A model generated the notes under the pieces. The model saw only the letters and a list, made by a program, of their open reading frames with translations, was not told the origin of the DNA and searched no databases. A stretch of DNA of 7,277 bases from Nitrosomonas sp. (GTDB lineage: Bacteria; Pseudomonadota; Gammaproteobacteria; Burkholderiales; Nitrosomonadaceae): assembly GCA_021774205.1 (NCBI GenBank), contig JAJFJI010000340.1, positions 1 to 7,277 on the forward strand, given 5' to 3'. Shown piece after piece: positions 1-6,781 of this stretch. Within the stretch, counting starts at the first letter, position 1. Each line of letters starts with the position of its first letter. Both the position numbers and the translations under genes were made by a program.

Positions 1-2801
1 GAAGCGGGTACCGACAAATATTCTCCGGTAATGAATAAACCCATGATGCCGCCTATGGAGGCAAATGGGAGCACCAGGATAATCAGCGCGGCAAGCTTGA
101 TTGAGTTGAACAGCATAAACAGCAGGAAGAAAATAGCCGCAACGGTGATGGGAACAATGACGGAAAGTGTTGACATGGCCCGTTCCATATTTTCAAACTG
201 ACCGCCCCATTCGAAATAATAGCCATTGGGCAGTTCCACCTCCTGTGCGACTCGTTCCTGTAATTCAGCAACGAAACCACCTAGGTCGCGTTCGTGCACA
301 TTGGCGCCAACGACGACGCGGCGTTTGGCAAATTCGCGTGAAATTTGTGCGGGCCCGTCAATGACTTTTATGTCCGCTACAGAATGCAATGGAATTAATG
401 CGGCGCCGGGTGCTAGGCCATCTTCTGAACCGGAAAATTTCTCGGGTATGCGCAGCAACAGATCACGGATGGCATCCACGTTCTCGCGAAATTCTATAGG
501 GAAGCGTAATATCAGGGAAAATCGGCGCTCTCCTTCAAATACGGTTGTAATTTCCTTTCCTCCAACAGCCGTTCTTATCAGTTCATTGACATCCTCGACA
601 TTTATGCCATAACGGGCAATAGCATCGCGATCAATGTCTATGGTCAGTGATTGTTGGCCGGATAAGCGTTCGATACGTATATCCCTTGCACCATCTACAG
701 ACTTAATGATGCGTGCCAGTTGTTCGGACAGTATGCGCAGTCTTTCCAGGTCGTCGCCAAAAATTTTGACGGCGACTTGTGAACGCACGCCCGTGACCAT
801 TTCGTCTACTCGCTGGGCAATGGGTTGTGAGATTACGATGCTGACGCCTGGCAGCACCGATAATGCTTCTCGAATATCCGCATCCACTTCACCCTGTGTG
901 CGGCCGGAGTCGGGGTCCAGAGCGATAATTGGATCAGATTCATTTGGCCCGGCGGGATCGGCTGGTGACTCGCCGCGGCCCAATTTGGCAACCACGCTTT
1001 GTACCCCGGGAACCTCAGCGATCAGCTTCATGGCTTCGATTTCTATCTCGACAGATTTTTCTAGTGAGATGGAAGGGGCGCGAATAATGACAGGTGTCAA
1101 CGCCCCTTCTTGCATGGTAGGGATAAAGGATTTACCCAGAAACGGAAAAAGCATAAATGACAGGCCCAGCAGGGCTGAAGCTACCAGGATGGTGGTTATT
1201 TCGTTGGCCAAAGCCCGGTTCAACAGATTACGGTATTTTGACTTGAGAAACGCAATAACGGGTGTGTCATGATCAGCGCCGCCTTTCAGGATGTACGCGC
1301 AGAGTACCGGTGATAAGGTTAATGACACGATTAATGAGACAGCTAATGCAATCGCGATGGTGAAGGCTAACGGGCTGAAGGTTTTGCCTTCCATACCTTC
1401 CAGTGTCATCAAAGGCAAGAACACCAGAATAATAACGGAAATACCAAAAATGAGGGGTGTGCCGATTTCAACGACTGCATCGAGTATGACTTGTAGTTTT
1501 TCTTTAAATGTGTCACCAGCATGCCCCAGACGGTGATAAACATTTTCTACCACGACAACTGTCGAGTCGACCATCAGCCCAATGGCAATGGCCAGTCCGC
1601 CCAGTGACATCAGGTTGGCTGAAATACCTTGATGGTTCATAATCATAAAGGTGATGAGCGGCGCGATGATTAATGTTGCCACGACAATCAGGCTGGAGCG
1701 AACATCACCCAGGAAGACAAAAAGAATGATAACAACCAGTATGATGCCTTCAATCAGAACCTTGCTTACTGTCCATATGGCCGCATCTACCAGGTCGGAA
1801 CGGTCATAAAAAGGAATGATCTGGAGGTCGCCTGGCAGTAGTTTCCGTTCATTGATCTCGGCAACTCTTTCCTGAATGCGCGTTACGATTTCTTTGGCAT
1901 TGCCTCCGCGTAACATCATTACGATACCGCCAGCGGATTCCGTGTAACCCCCTTTGATAAGCGCACCCTGCCGAACCTCGGCGCCAAATTTTACCTCTGC
2001 GACATCACGGACAAATACCGGTATACCATTGAATTCTTTGAGTACAATGTTTTCGACGTTTTCAAGCGTGCCGATCAGTCCGATGGTGCGAACGAGATAT
2101 TGCTCGGCATGTAGTGCCAGAATATTACCGCTGGCATTGGCGTTATTGTTGGCAATAGCGATGTCTACCTGGGACAGTGTCAGATCATAATGACGTAGTC
2201 TTTCTGGGTTGATTAGTACATGGTATTGTTTCTTGTGGCCGCCCATGGAATTAATTTCTGCCACACCCTGGATGGAGCGCAGCATAGGTCGAACGACCCA
2301 GTCTTGAATAGTACGGCGTTCTGTCAATTCTTCATAGGACAACTCACGCTCGCCATCACTGGGATGATCAAGTGTATATTGAAAAATTTCGCCTAGGCCC
2401 GTAGATACGGGTCCTAACTCCGGCGTAACATCGGCGGGTAGCCTGCTTCTGACGCCAATAAGGCGCTCCATGACCAGTTGCCGGGCAAAATAAACATCCG
2501 TGTTATCCGTGAAAACCAATGTAATGATAGATAAGCCACTTTTATTCAGAGAGCGCATTTCTACAAGGTCTGGCAGGCCTGTCATGGCGATTTCCACTGG
2601 CACTGTTACCAAACGTTCTATTTCTTCCGGGCTACGGCCTAAAGCTCTGGTGGCGACTTGTACCTGGACATTGGTGACATCAGGAAATGCATCAATCGAA
2701 AGTTGTGTTGCGGATCGTAGGCCAAAAGCAACCAGTATTAGTGATATGACAACGACGATAAACCGATGCCGAAGCATAGCTTGAACAATTGATGACAACA
2801 T
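1..2801 (-). CDS. czcA: CzcA-like heavy-metal efflux RND permease (C-terminus cut by window edge)
   Basis: Inner-membrane proton/cation antiporter of the HME-RND family, the motor of a tripartite metal efflux pump. The minus-strand frame is open for 933 codons from ATG at 2801 to the window edge with no stop. The family is about 1020-1050 residues, so roughly 90-115 C-terminal residues lie outside. Seen: TM1 at about 12-30; porter segments after it, including the conserved DAFPDVTN at 37-44; a TM2-TM6 cluster at about 345-505; a second porter half at about 555-875; further TM helices from about 878. TM4 carries AIAIGLMVDSTVVVVEN (404-420); D412 is the expected proton-relay acid. This replaces the DFG form of classical CzcA. 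RVDEMVTGVRSQVAVKIFG (664-682) matches CzcA-type porters. At the positions aligned by eye to the CusA methionine triad (M573, M623, M672) I see no Met, which argues against Cu/Ag. The start lies 4 nt after the czcB stop with only a weak GGA upstream, suggesting translational coupling. Family call is firm; the metal is inferred. Confidence 0.93.
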   Translation of the reverse strand, partial: MLSSIVQAMLRHRFIVVVISLILVAFGLRSATQLSIDAFPDVTNVQVQVATRALGRSPEEIERLVTVPVEIAMTGLPDLVEMRSLNKSGLSIITLVFTDNTDVYFARQLVMERLIGVRSRLPADVTPELGPVSTGLGEIFQYTLDHPSDGERELSYEELTERRTIQDWVVRPMLRSIQGVAEINSMGGHKKQYHVLINPERLRHYDLTLSQVDIAIANNNANASGNILALHAEQYLVRTIGLIGTLENVENIVLKEFNGIPVFVRDVAEVKFGAEVRQGALIKGGYTESAGGIVMMLRGGNAKEIVTRIQERVAEINERKLLPGDLQIIPFYDRSDLVDAAIWTVSKVLIEGIILVVIILFVFLGDVRSSLIVVATLIIAPLITFMIMNHQGISANLMSLGGLAIAIGLMVDSTVVVVENVYHRLGHAGDTFKEKLQVILDAVVEIGTPLIFGISVIILVFLPLMTLEGMEGKTFSPLAFTIAIALAVSLIVSLTLSPVLCAYILKGGADHDTPVIAFLKSKYRNLLNRALANEITTILVASALLGLSFMLFPFLGKSFIPTMQEGALTPVIIRAPSISLEKSVEIEIEAMKLIAEVPGVQSVVAKLGRGESPADPAGPNESDPIIALDPDSGRTQGEVDADIREALSVLPGVSIVISQPIAQRVDEMVTGVRSQVAVKIFGDDLERLRILSEQLARIIKSVDGARDIRIERLSGQQSLTIDIDRDAIARYGINVEDVNELIRTAVGGKEITTVFEGERRFSLILRFPIEFRENVDAIRDLLLRIPEKFSGSEDGLAPGAALIPLHSVADIKVIDGPAQISREFAKRRVVVGANVHERDLGGFVAELQERVAQEVELPNGYYFEWGGQFENMERAMSTLSVIVPITVAAIFFLLFMLFNSIKLAALIILVLPFASIGGIMGLFITGEYLSVPA

Positions 2802-2805
2802 GAGG

Positions 2806-3969
2806 TTATTCCAGTTCTTCGAGCTTGCGCTCGTTATCGATATCAAAAGCGCCATCTATTACGATGCGCTGCCCAACTGAGAGTCCTGCGATGACAGGAC
2901 GCAGGTTGCCGATCTCTGGCCCCAGTTCTACAGGTACCCGAAGAAAATCGTTAGTGTCTTCCTCGATATAGACATAATCCTTGTTGGCCTCACGTACTAT
3001 CGCTGATTCGGGTATGATAATTTGTTTTTGCGCCGTTTCAGTGATGCGCATGCTTGTCAGCATGGCCGGTTTAAGTTTTCGGTTACTGTTTTCAACCACG
3101 GTTCGCACCGTTACAGTCCGTGTCTGCGGGTTGACGGTGCTGGCGACATAAACAATTAAACCATCGAGGCTAATGTTTCCCAGTGCTGGAACCTGGATTT
3201 CCACATGCTGGCCAACAGTTACATTACTGGCGATATGTTCTGGTACGTCACCGACAGCCCATACTGTGGATAAGTCCGCTACTTTAAATAATTGGTCTGA
3301 TGGTTGAACTACTTGACCAGTAACGACGTTACGTCTAATAACGGTACCGCCTTTAGTTGCGGTAATGGCGACCGAAGGCAGAATCTGTCCCCGCTTGACC
3401 AGGTCGTTAACCGCTTCATCAAAGACGCCGAGCAAACGTAATTGATCCTTGGCAGCGCTTAACTCGGCACGGGATACCTGTAATTCGGCTTCACGGCGTT
3501 GCAATTCAGCCGCGCCAATAACATCTGCATCCAACAGCAATTTGGCGCGTTTGGCGGCACGTTCATTGAGCAATGTCAACGAGTGTGCACGAAGATATTC
3601 CAGTTGTGCCTTGGTTAATTCAGGACTAGAAATTTTGGCTAAAGTCGTGCCTGCATTAACGTTATCTCCCAGTTTGGCAGTTACTTCAACAATACGCCCA
3701 GTTACATTGGCGCCTACACGAGTCAATTTCTGCTCATCAACCTTGATCTGGCTGGGTACCTGAATCTTATCTGCTAGTTTGACCAGCTTAATCTCATCCA
3801 CTTTGATACCTTTCGCCATCTCGGGAACAAGCGTAATCCTGTTGACATTAGTTGGTTCTTTTGATTCAGATTTTTCAGGGTCAGAATTGGAATCTTCACC
3901 GTTACTGCACGCTACTGAAAAAACAACGATGAACAGCAGGAAAACGTTAAGACGAGTTGACAATTTCAT
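2806..3969 (-). CDS. czcB: CzcB-like periplasmic adaptor (membrane fusion protein), predicted lipoprotein
   Basis: Periplasmic adaptor that links the RND permease to the outer-membrane channel. 387 residues, a normal length. A short basic N-terminus and hydrophobic run (about 9-20) end in FSVAC, a plausible lipobox with C21 as the lipidated residue, followed by a Ser/Glu/Lys-rich linker. Domains in order: first half of the lipoyl/barrel-sandwich hybrid with GANVTGRIVEV and KLGDNVNAG (86-107); alpha-helical coiled-coil hairpin (about 116-181) rich in Leu, Ala, Glu and Arg; second lipoyl half (about 198-232, with VVTGQVVQP); beta-barrel (about 233-310, with PQTRTVTVR); membrane-proximal domain to the end. 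I see no His-rich metal-binding extension like those of some CzcB proteins. The ATG at 3969 overlaps the czcC stop (ATGA), and a GAGGAG lies 11 nt upstream. Role as pump adaptor is known for the family; the exact metal is not visible here. Confidence 0.93.
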   Translation of the reverse strand: MKLSTRLNVFLLFIVVFSVACSNGEDSNSDPEKSESKEPTNVNRITLVPEMAKGIKVDEIKLVKLADKIQVPSQIKVDEQKLTRVGANVTGRIVEVTAKLGDNVNAGTTLAKISSPELTKAQLEYLRAHSLTLLNERAAKRAKLLLDADVIGAAELQRREAELQVSRAELSAAKDQLRLLGVFDEAVNDLVKRGQILPSVAITATKGGTVIRRNVVTGQVVQPSDQLFKVADLSTVWAVGDVPEHIASNVTVGQHVEIQVPALGNISLDGLIVYVASTVNPQTRTVTVRTVVENSNRKLKPAMLTSMRITETAQKQIIIPESAIVREANKDYVYIEEDTNDFLRVPVELGPEIGNLRPVIAGLSVGQRIVIDGAFDIDNERKLEELE

Positions 3970-5318
3970 TCGATGGGTTGCTCCTCGGGATAATTGGCGC
4001 GTAATCGGTCTATTTCTGCGGCAGCTGATTGTAGTTCAAAGCGCGCTTGTAAAAGATCTGCAAGTACACCGCGTAATACGCGCTGAGTATCCAGAACTTC
4101 CATAAAACCTCGCTCACCAAGACGGTAGGCTGTTTGTGCAATACTGAGTGCCAATTCAGCTTCTGTAACAATGCCGCCTTCGAACATTTCCACTCGCCGC
4201 TTGGCGATTTTTAAGGCTTGCCAGGCGGATTCAAGCAGCTGGCTGATTTCAAAACGGCGGTACTCCAATGTGTCACGAATACGGGCGGAATCATAAATAG
4301 CGTTGTCGATTTGACCGCGGCGGCGATAAAACAGTGGAATTTCCACGTTGACCCCCGCGGCGTTGGACGTAAATTGTTTGTCCTGGAAATTACTGAACAG
4401 AATGTTTAATGATGGCAGAACAGACGCTTTTTCTTGACTAATGCGTTGGTCTGCACTGTTTTGCTCAGCTTCCAGGCGTTGGATGTCAGGGTTGATCAGC
4501 GCTATTTCTTTCTGCAAGGTTTCCAGTGGTGGGAATTCAACTGGATCGCTTAACGATGCATCAATTTCAAATCCGCTCTGCAAGGCGCCAGCTGTCAGTT
4601 GTATCAATGCGACGCGCGCGCGTTCTGCATTTAATCGCGCAGCTTCCATACGGTTTTCAGCGCCCAGCACTTCGGTATCCGCTCTGATCAATTCAAAACG
4701 GGCGGTTTCCCCAACGTCAACACTTACCTTGATGCGGCGTTGAATTTCTTTCATCAGGTCGTAAATGCTGGTTTCCATTTGCGCTTGTTCCTGGCGTAAA
4801 ATCATTTCATACGCTCGCACGCGTAATTGCGCAGCCAGGTCAGCACGCACCTGGTCCAGATTTGCTTCTCTGGCATCTACGAGTGCTTCAGCGGAGCCTA
4901 TGCGTGCGGAGCGCAGGAAAGGATTTTCAATCGGCTGGCTGACCAATATTTCGCGTACAGTGCCGGATGGCCCGGTTACTTCAAGAGGTAGCCGGCGCTT
5001 ATGATTCCCAGCTATGACGGTCACTTTCGGATTAAGAAAAGCCGATGCGCTGACGACATTTGCCTCAGCAATGTCGATTTGGGAACGCGCGGCGCGGACC
5101 AGGCCATTTGCTTGCAGTCCAAGCTGCTGTAATTTGTCAATTTTAAGTGCCTGAGCAGATTTTTCGGCTGATGAAAGCGTGGCTGCAAATGTAGGCGCCT
5201 GAGCAGATTCTTCGGCTGATACGAGCGTGGCTGCAAATATTAGTATCAAACTGAGCAATAAAAGCGAAAGTCGGTAGGTTTGCACAAGACCTTTTTGAAT
5301 TGTTTCGGAAATTATCAT
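3966..5318 (-). CDS. czcC: CzcC-like outer-membrane efflux channel (TolC/OEP family)
   Basis: Outer-membrane factor that forms the exit duct of the metal pump. 450 residues with two outer-membrane-efflux repeats (about 60-245 and 265-445), each mostly long amphipathic helices rich in Ala, Glu, Gln and Arg. Family-like signatures: FLNPKV (94-99), LPSLNILF (301-308), PLFYRRRG (328-335) and GERGFMEVLDTQR (401-413). The N-terminus is a signal peptide: R16, hydrophobic core 17-28, probable cleavage after A35 (VSA|EE). Residues 28-43 are followed by a near copy at 44-59 (tandem duplication, listed separately). No Cys is present near the N-terminus, so no lipidation. It is first in the operon, and its TGA overlaps the czcB ATG. 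The upstream sequence of ATG 5318 has no good Shine-Dalgarno. A GTG at 5285 (codon 12), preceded by AAAAAGG, is an alternative start giving a more usual signal-peptide length. Confidence 0.92.
   Translation of the reverse strand: MIISETIQKGLVQTYRLSLLLLSLILIFAATLVSAEESAQAPTFAATLSSAEKSAQALKIDKLQQLGLQANGLVRAARSQIDIAEANVVSASAFLNPKVTVIAGNHKRRLPLEVTGPSGTVREILVSQPIENPFLRSARIGSAEALVDAREANLDQVRADLAAQLRVRAYEMILRQEQAQMETSIYDLMKEIQRRIKVSVDVGETARFELIRADTEVLGAENRMEAARLNAERARVALIQLTAGALQSGFEIDASLSDPVEFPPLETLQKEIALINPDIQRLEAEQNSADQRISQEKASVLPSLNILFSNFQDKQFTSNAAGVNVEIPLFYRRRGQIDNAIYDSARIRDTLEYRRFEISQLLESAWQALKIAKRRVEMFEGGIVTEAELALSIAQTAYRLGERGFMEVLDTQRVLRGVLADLLQARFELQSAAAEIDRLRANYPEEQPIE
3981..3986 (-). promoter_or_regulatory. 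Ribosome binding site of czcB
   Basis: GAGGAG on the minus strand lies inside the last codons of czcC, 11 nt before the czcB ATG. The spacing is longer than usual, but it is the only strong purine-rich site nearby. It supports the ATG at 3969 together with coupling through the ATGA overlap. Confidence 0.5.
5142..5237 (-). repeat. 48-bp (16-codon) tandem duplication inside czcC
   Basis: Two adjacent 16-codon units, 5190-5237 and 5142-5189 in coding order. The best-conserved core is 42 nt (5149-5190 against 5197-5238) with 38 identical positions. At protein level both units begin FAATL and contain SAE(E/K)SAQA. The duplicated piece covers the end of the signal peptide, the cleavage site and the first mature residues. 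It keeps the reading frame, consistent with slippage or unequal exchange that left the protein functional. Confidence 0.9.
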
Positions 5319-5344
5319 TGGGTTCAGAAGGGATAATGATGCTT

Positions 5345-5372
5345 ATAATATATGATTATCAGATTGCATCAA
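5345..5372 (-). promoter_or_regulatory. Candidate sigma-70 promoter of the czcCBA operon
   Basis: On the minus strand, TTGATG (5372-5367) and TATTAT (5350-5345) are separated by 16 bp, giving a predicted transcript start about 20 nt before the czcC ATG. The -10 matches 5 of 6 and the -35 matches 4 of 6 consensus positions. The stretch is AT-rich, so a chance match is quite possible. I see no obvious metal-regulator operator overlapping it. Confidence 0.3.
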
Positions 5373-5484
5373 TGTAAAAATTAGAAGCAACTATTACAGT
5401 GTATTTCAAACTGATCATTTATTTGTAATCTATCCTGCCTCCGCAGAGGAAAATTTATCTCATATTTTTAAAGTATTGGGATTT

Positions 5485-5529
5485 ATTCTGCCATATACGA
5501 TCACTCGATCAAGAAAATGTTGGCAGAAT
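5485..5529. repeat. 9-bp perfect inverted repeat
   Basis: ATTCTGCCA (5485-5493) and its exact reverse complement TGGCAGAAT (5521-5529) flank a 27-bp spacer. The spacer itself contains two copies of CGATC three bases apart. It lies about 170-210 bp upstream of the czcC start. It is not followed by a T run in either direction, so it does not look like an intrinsic terminator. Confidence 0.6.
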
Positions 5530-5578
5530 TGTAGAACAATGATCTGCGTCAGTATAGCGGCGAATTCTTAGGGTACAT

Positions 5579-5641
5579 TTCGTTAGGTCAGGTACTGTAA
5601 TTAACAAAGTAAACCACCGGTTTTGTTGGTGGACTAACGAA
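5579..5641. repeat. Nested inverted repeats (8-bp outer arms, 5-bp inner hairpin)
   Basis: Outer arms TTCGTTAG (5579-5586) and CTAACGAA (5634-5641) are exact reverse complements. Inside, CCACC (5614-5618) and GGTGG (5628-5632) form a second stem. A competing pairing is also possible between AACAAA at 5603-5608 and TTTGTT nearby. The nesting suggests a folded RNA or DNA structure or element end, but no function is recognisable. Confidence 0.5.
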
Positions 5642-6189
5642 GTTTGATAATTCTGGGATTCAATGGAAGTTCCCTCATTTTGAACCGCCTAAAGCTCAAT
5701 AAATGCTCAACAAGCAATCAATAAAAAGCACAGAGTTTAAGCTATGCAGCGTGGGAATGAAAGTGCCATACTGTGTGGATAACGAAGTATCGGGAGAGAA
5801 TCTTTAATTAAAGGGCTGCGACAGTATGTTAGGCCGTTGCTTTTGTCCGTGTTTCTGGTGCACAGTATTTGTTATTGAGTTTTCTGGTTTCGTGGCACTT
5901 CAATCGGTTTTCATTAAAGTCAGTGGACATTTGTTGTTAATTGATAGTGTAGGTATTTTTTTATGGGAGTTGGGTGTCCAGCGACACGAAGCAGTTTAAT
6001 AATTCAGGACGGTTAATATTTTGGATTGAAGCAGTGCTTAAACCTAAAATTCTCAGTTGACCGCGACAGTAATAAGTCATCTCATGAAAAGAAGACGCAT
6101 ATTTTTCACGATGACACGCATCTTTAAGTTGAGGAACGCGATGACGCTTATAGCACGCCGTTTTTTCTTTATTACTGCGTTGCAATTCG

Positions 6190-6206
6190 TTGACATAACG
6201 CGTTAT
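6190..6206 (+). promoter_or_regulatory. Consensus -35 box next to a 12-bp palindrome
   Basis: TTGACA (6190-6195) is a perfect sigma-70 -35 hexamer. It runs directly into the perfect palindrome ATAACGCGTTAT (6195-6206), which would sit in the spacer as an operator would. No good -10 follows at 16-18 bp (the best is TATTGC at 18), and the nearest downstream gene is more than 240 bp away, so promoter function is doubtful. Confidence 0.25.
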
Positions 6207-6267
6207 ACCGTCTTATTGCGCCTTGCCAAAAAGAAACAACAACGCACGCTAAACACCACCCAACTGA

Positions 6268-6285
6268 GGATTTTAAGCTAAATCC
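6268..6285. repeat. Small inverted repeat (6-bp stem, 6-nt loop)
   Basis: GGATTT (6268-6273) pairs with AAATCC (6280-6285). No T tract follows, so it is at best a weak hairpin, and chance occurrence is likely. Confidence 0.3.
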
Positions 6286-6434
6286 AAAGGTAAGTTCCCT
6301 GTCAATGGGCATAGCGGCAGCACATTTCAATCCAATTTAACAAAGAATAAAGCGGTTTTGTAAAGATTGATGTGTTCCTTAATATGCTGTGATAAAGTTT
6401 TGGCATATCTTTTATATTTCTTGTTACTCAGATT

Positions 6435-6442
6435 AAAAGGTG
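6435..6442 (+). promoter_or_regulatory. Ribosome binding site of the CBS gene
   Basis: AAAAGGTG lies 6 nt before the ATG at 6449, a normal Shine-Dalgarno position. It fixes the start of the CBS reading frame even though that frame is now interrupted, and shows the gene was once translated from here. Confidence 0.6.
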
Positions 6443-6448
6443 ATTATT

Positions 6449-6763
6449 ATGTCTGTTGGTGAAATTTGTAACCGGGAAGTCATTACTGTGCATCGCGATG
6501 AAACGGTGCAAGAAGCAGCTAAACTTATGCGTTAGCATCATGTTGGTGATGTCGTTGTTGTGGAAAACCAGAATGGTGTTTCGGCGCCAGTGGGAATTGT
6601 TACCGATCGTGATGTTGTTGTAAAAATTGTAGCGACCGAACTTGATCAGGCGACCATGACAGTTGGCGATATTATGGCGCAGGAATGGTTGTCGAAGGAA
6701 TTGCTTGATCTTTCCAAGCTGACTAACTATGAGCAAAAGAAGGAGGAGCGGCGCCGCCCTTAG
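6449..6763 (+). pseudogene. CBS-domain protein, broken by an amber stop and lacking the second CBS motif
   Basis: Small CBS-domain proteins of this type are usually about 130-145 residues, with two CBS motifs that pair and bind adenosyl ligands. The frame starts at ATG 6449 with a good ribosome site and reads MSVGEICNREVITVHRDE, then EAAKLMR, then TAG at 6533-6535, then HHVGDVVVVEN, PVGIVTDRDVVVKI, TVGDIMAQE and a tail LSKELLDLSKLTNYEQKKE, ending at TAG 6761-6763. The sequence before and after the first TAG joins smoothly in one frame. Relatives commonly have Gln or Glu at this codon, so a single C-to-T change of CAG is the simplest cause. In addition, the CBS1 end (GDIM) runs almost directly into the C-terminal tail normally found after CBS2, so about 60 residues seem deleted in frame. 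A GTG at 6560 could restart translation but would lose the first strands of the fold. Homology is clear; loss of function is inferred. Confidence 0.85.
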
Positions 6764-6775
6764 CTTGGTCTTTAT

Positions 6776-6781
6776 TATAAT
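6776..6781 (+). promoter_or_regulatory. Possible -10 element upstream of nudJ
   Basis: A perfect TATAAT sits 66 bp before the nudJ ATG, just after the CBS pseudogene. No -35-like hexamer is found 16-18 bp upstream (that DNA is GC-rich coding sequence), and there is no extended TGn, so this may be chance in AT-rich DNA. No terminator is visible between the pseudogene and nudJ. Confidence 0.2.

Larger units (their letters stand above)
5319..6448. other. Gene-poor 1.1-kb region between divergent units, no convincing gene
   Basis: This stretch separates the minus-strand czc operon from the plus-strand CBS/nudJ side and should hold promoters for both. It is visibly more AT-rich than the czc genes, and stops are frequent in all frames. 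Short open frames exist: 57 codons at 5826-5999 on the plus strand, and two mutually antisense frames at about 5961-6185 (minus) and 6057-6281 (plus). None has a good ribosome site, and I recognise no family in any of them. I found no T-loop GTTCGA motif, so no tRNA is indicated. It contains several inverted repeats (listed separately), which may be operators, RNA hairpins or remains of a mobile element. I cannot name an IS family from it. Confidence 0.6.

Noticed and set aside
226..1272. Long plus-strand open frames opposite czcA
   Set aside because: They lie antisense to a clearly conserved RND permease, have low-complexity Ser/Arg/Thr-rich products and no family signature. They arise from the codon use of the real gene.
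5021..5236. 71-codon minus-strand frame within czcC
   Set aside because: It is the czcC duplication read in another frame; its own internal repeat is only the shadow of the 48-bp repeat.
5579..5641. Integron attC site suggested by GTTAGGT and CTAAC
   Set aside because: attC sites read RYYYAAC at the left end and GTTRRRY at the right end. Here the order is reversed (GTTAG first, CTAAC last), and the right arm GACTAAC does not fit RYYYAAC.
5961..6281. Two overlapping open frames on opposite strands (5961-6185 minus, 6057-6281 plus)
   Set aside because: Neither shows a family motif or a good ribosome site. The plus frame needs a TTG start, or an internal ATG at 6084, and both products look like translated AT-rich noncoding DNA.
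5319..6448. tRNA, CRISPR array or recognisable insertion sequence in the gap
   Set aside because: No GTTCGA T-loop motif, no regularly spaced direct repeats, and no transposase motif or known terminal repeat could be seen.
6533..6535. TAG in the CBS gene as a programmed readthrough or pyrrolysine codon
   Set aside because: Nothing in the window suggests recoding, CBS proteins are not known to use it, and the gene also appears to lack its second CBS motif, so decay is simpler.
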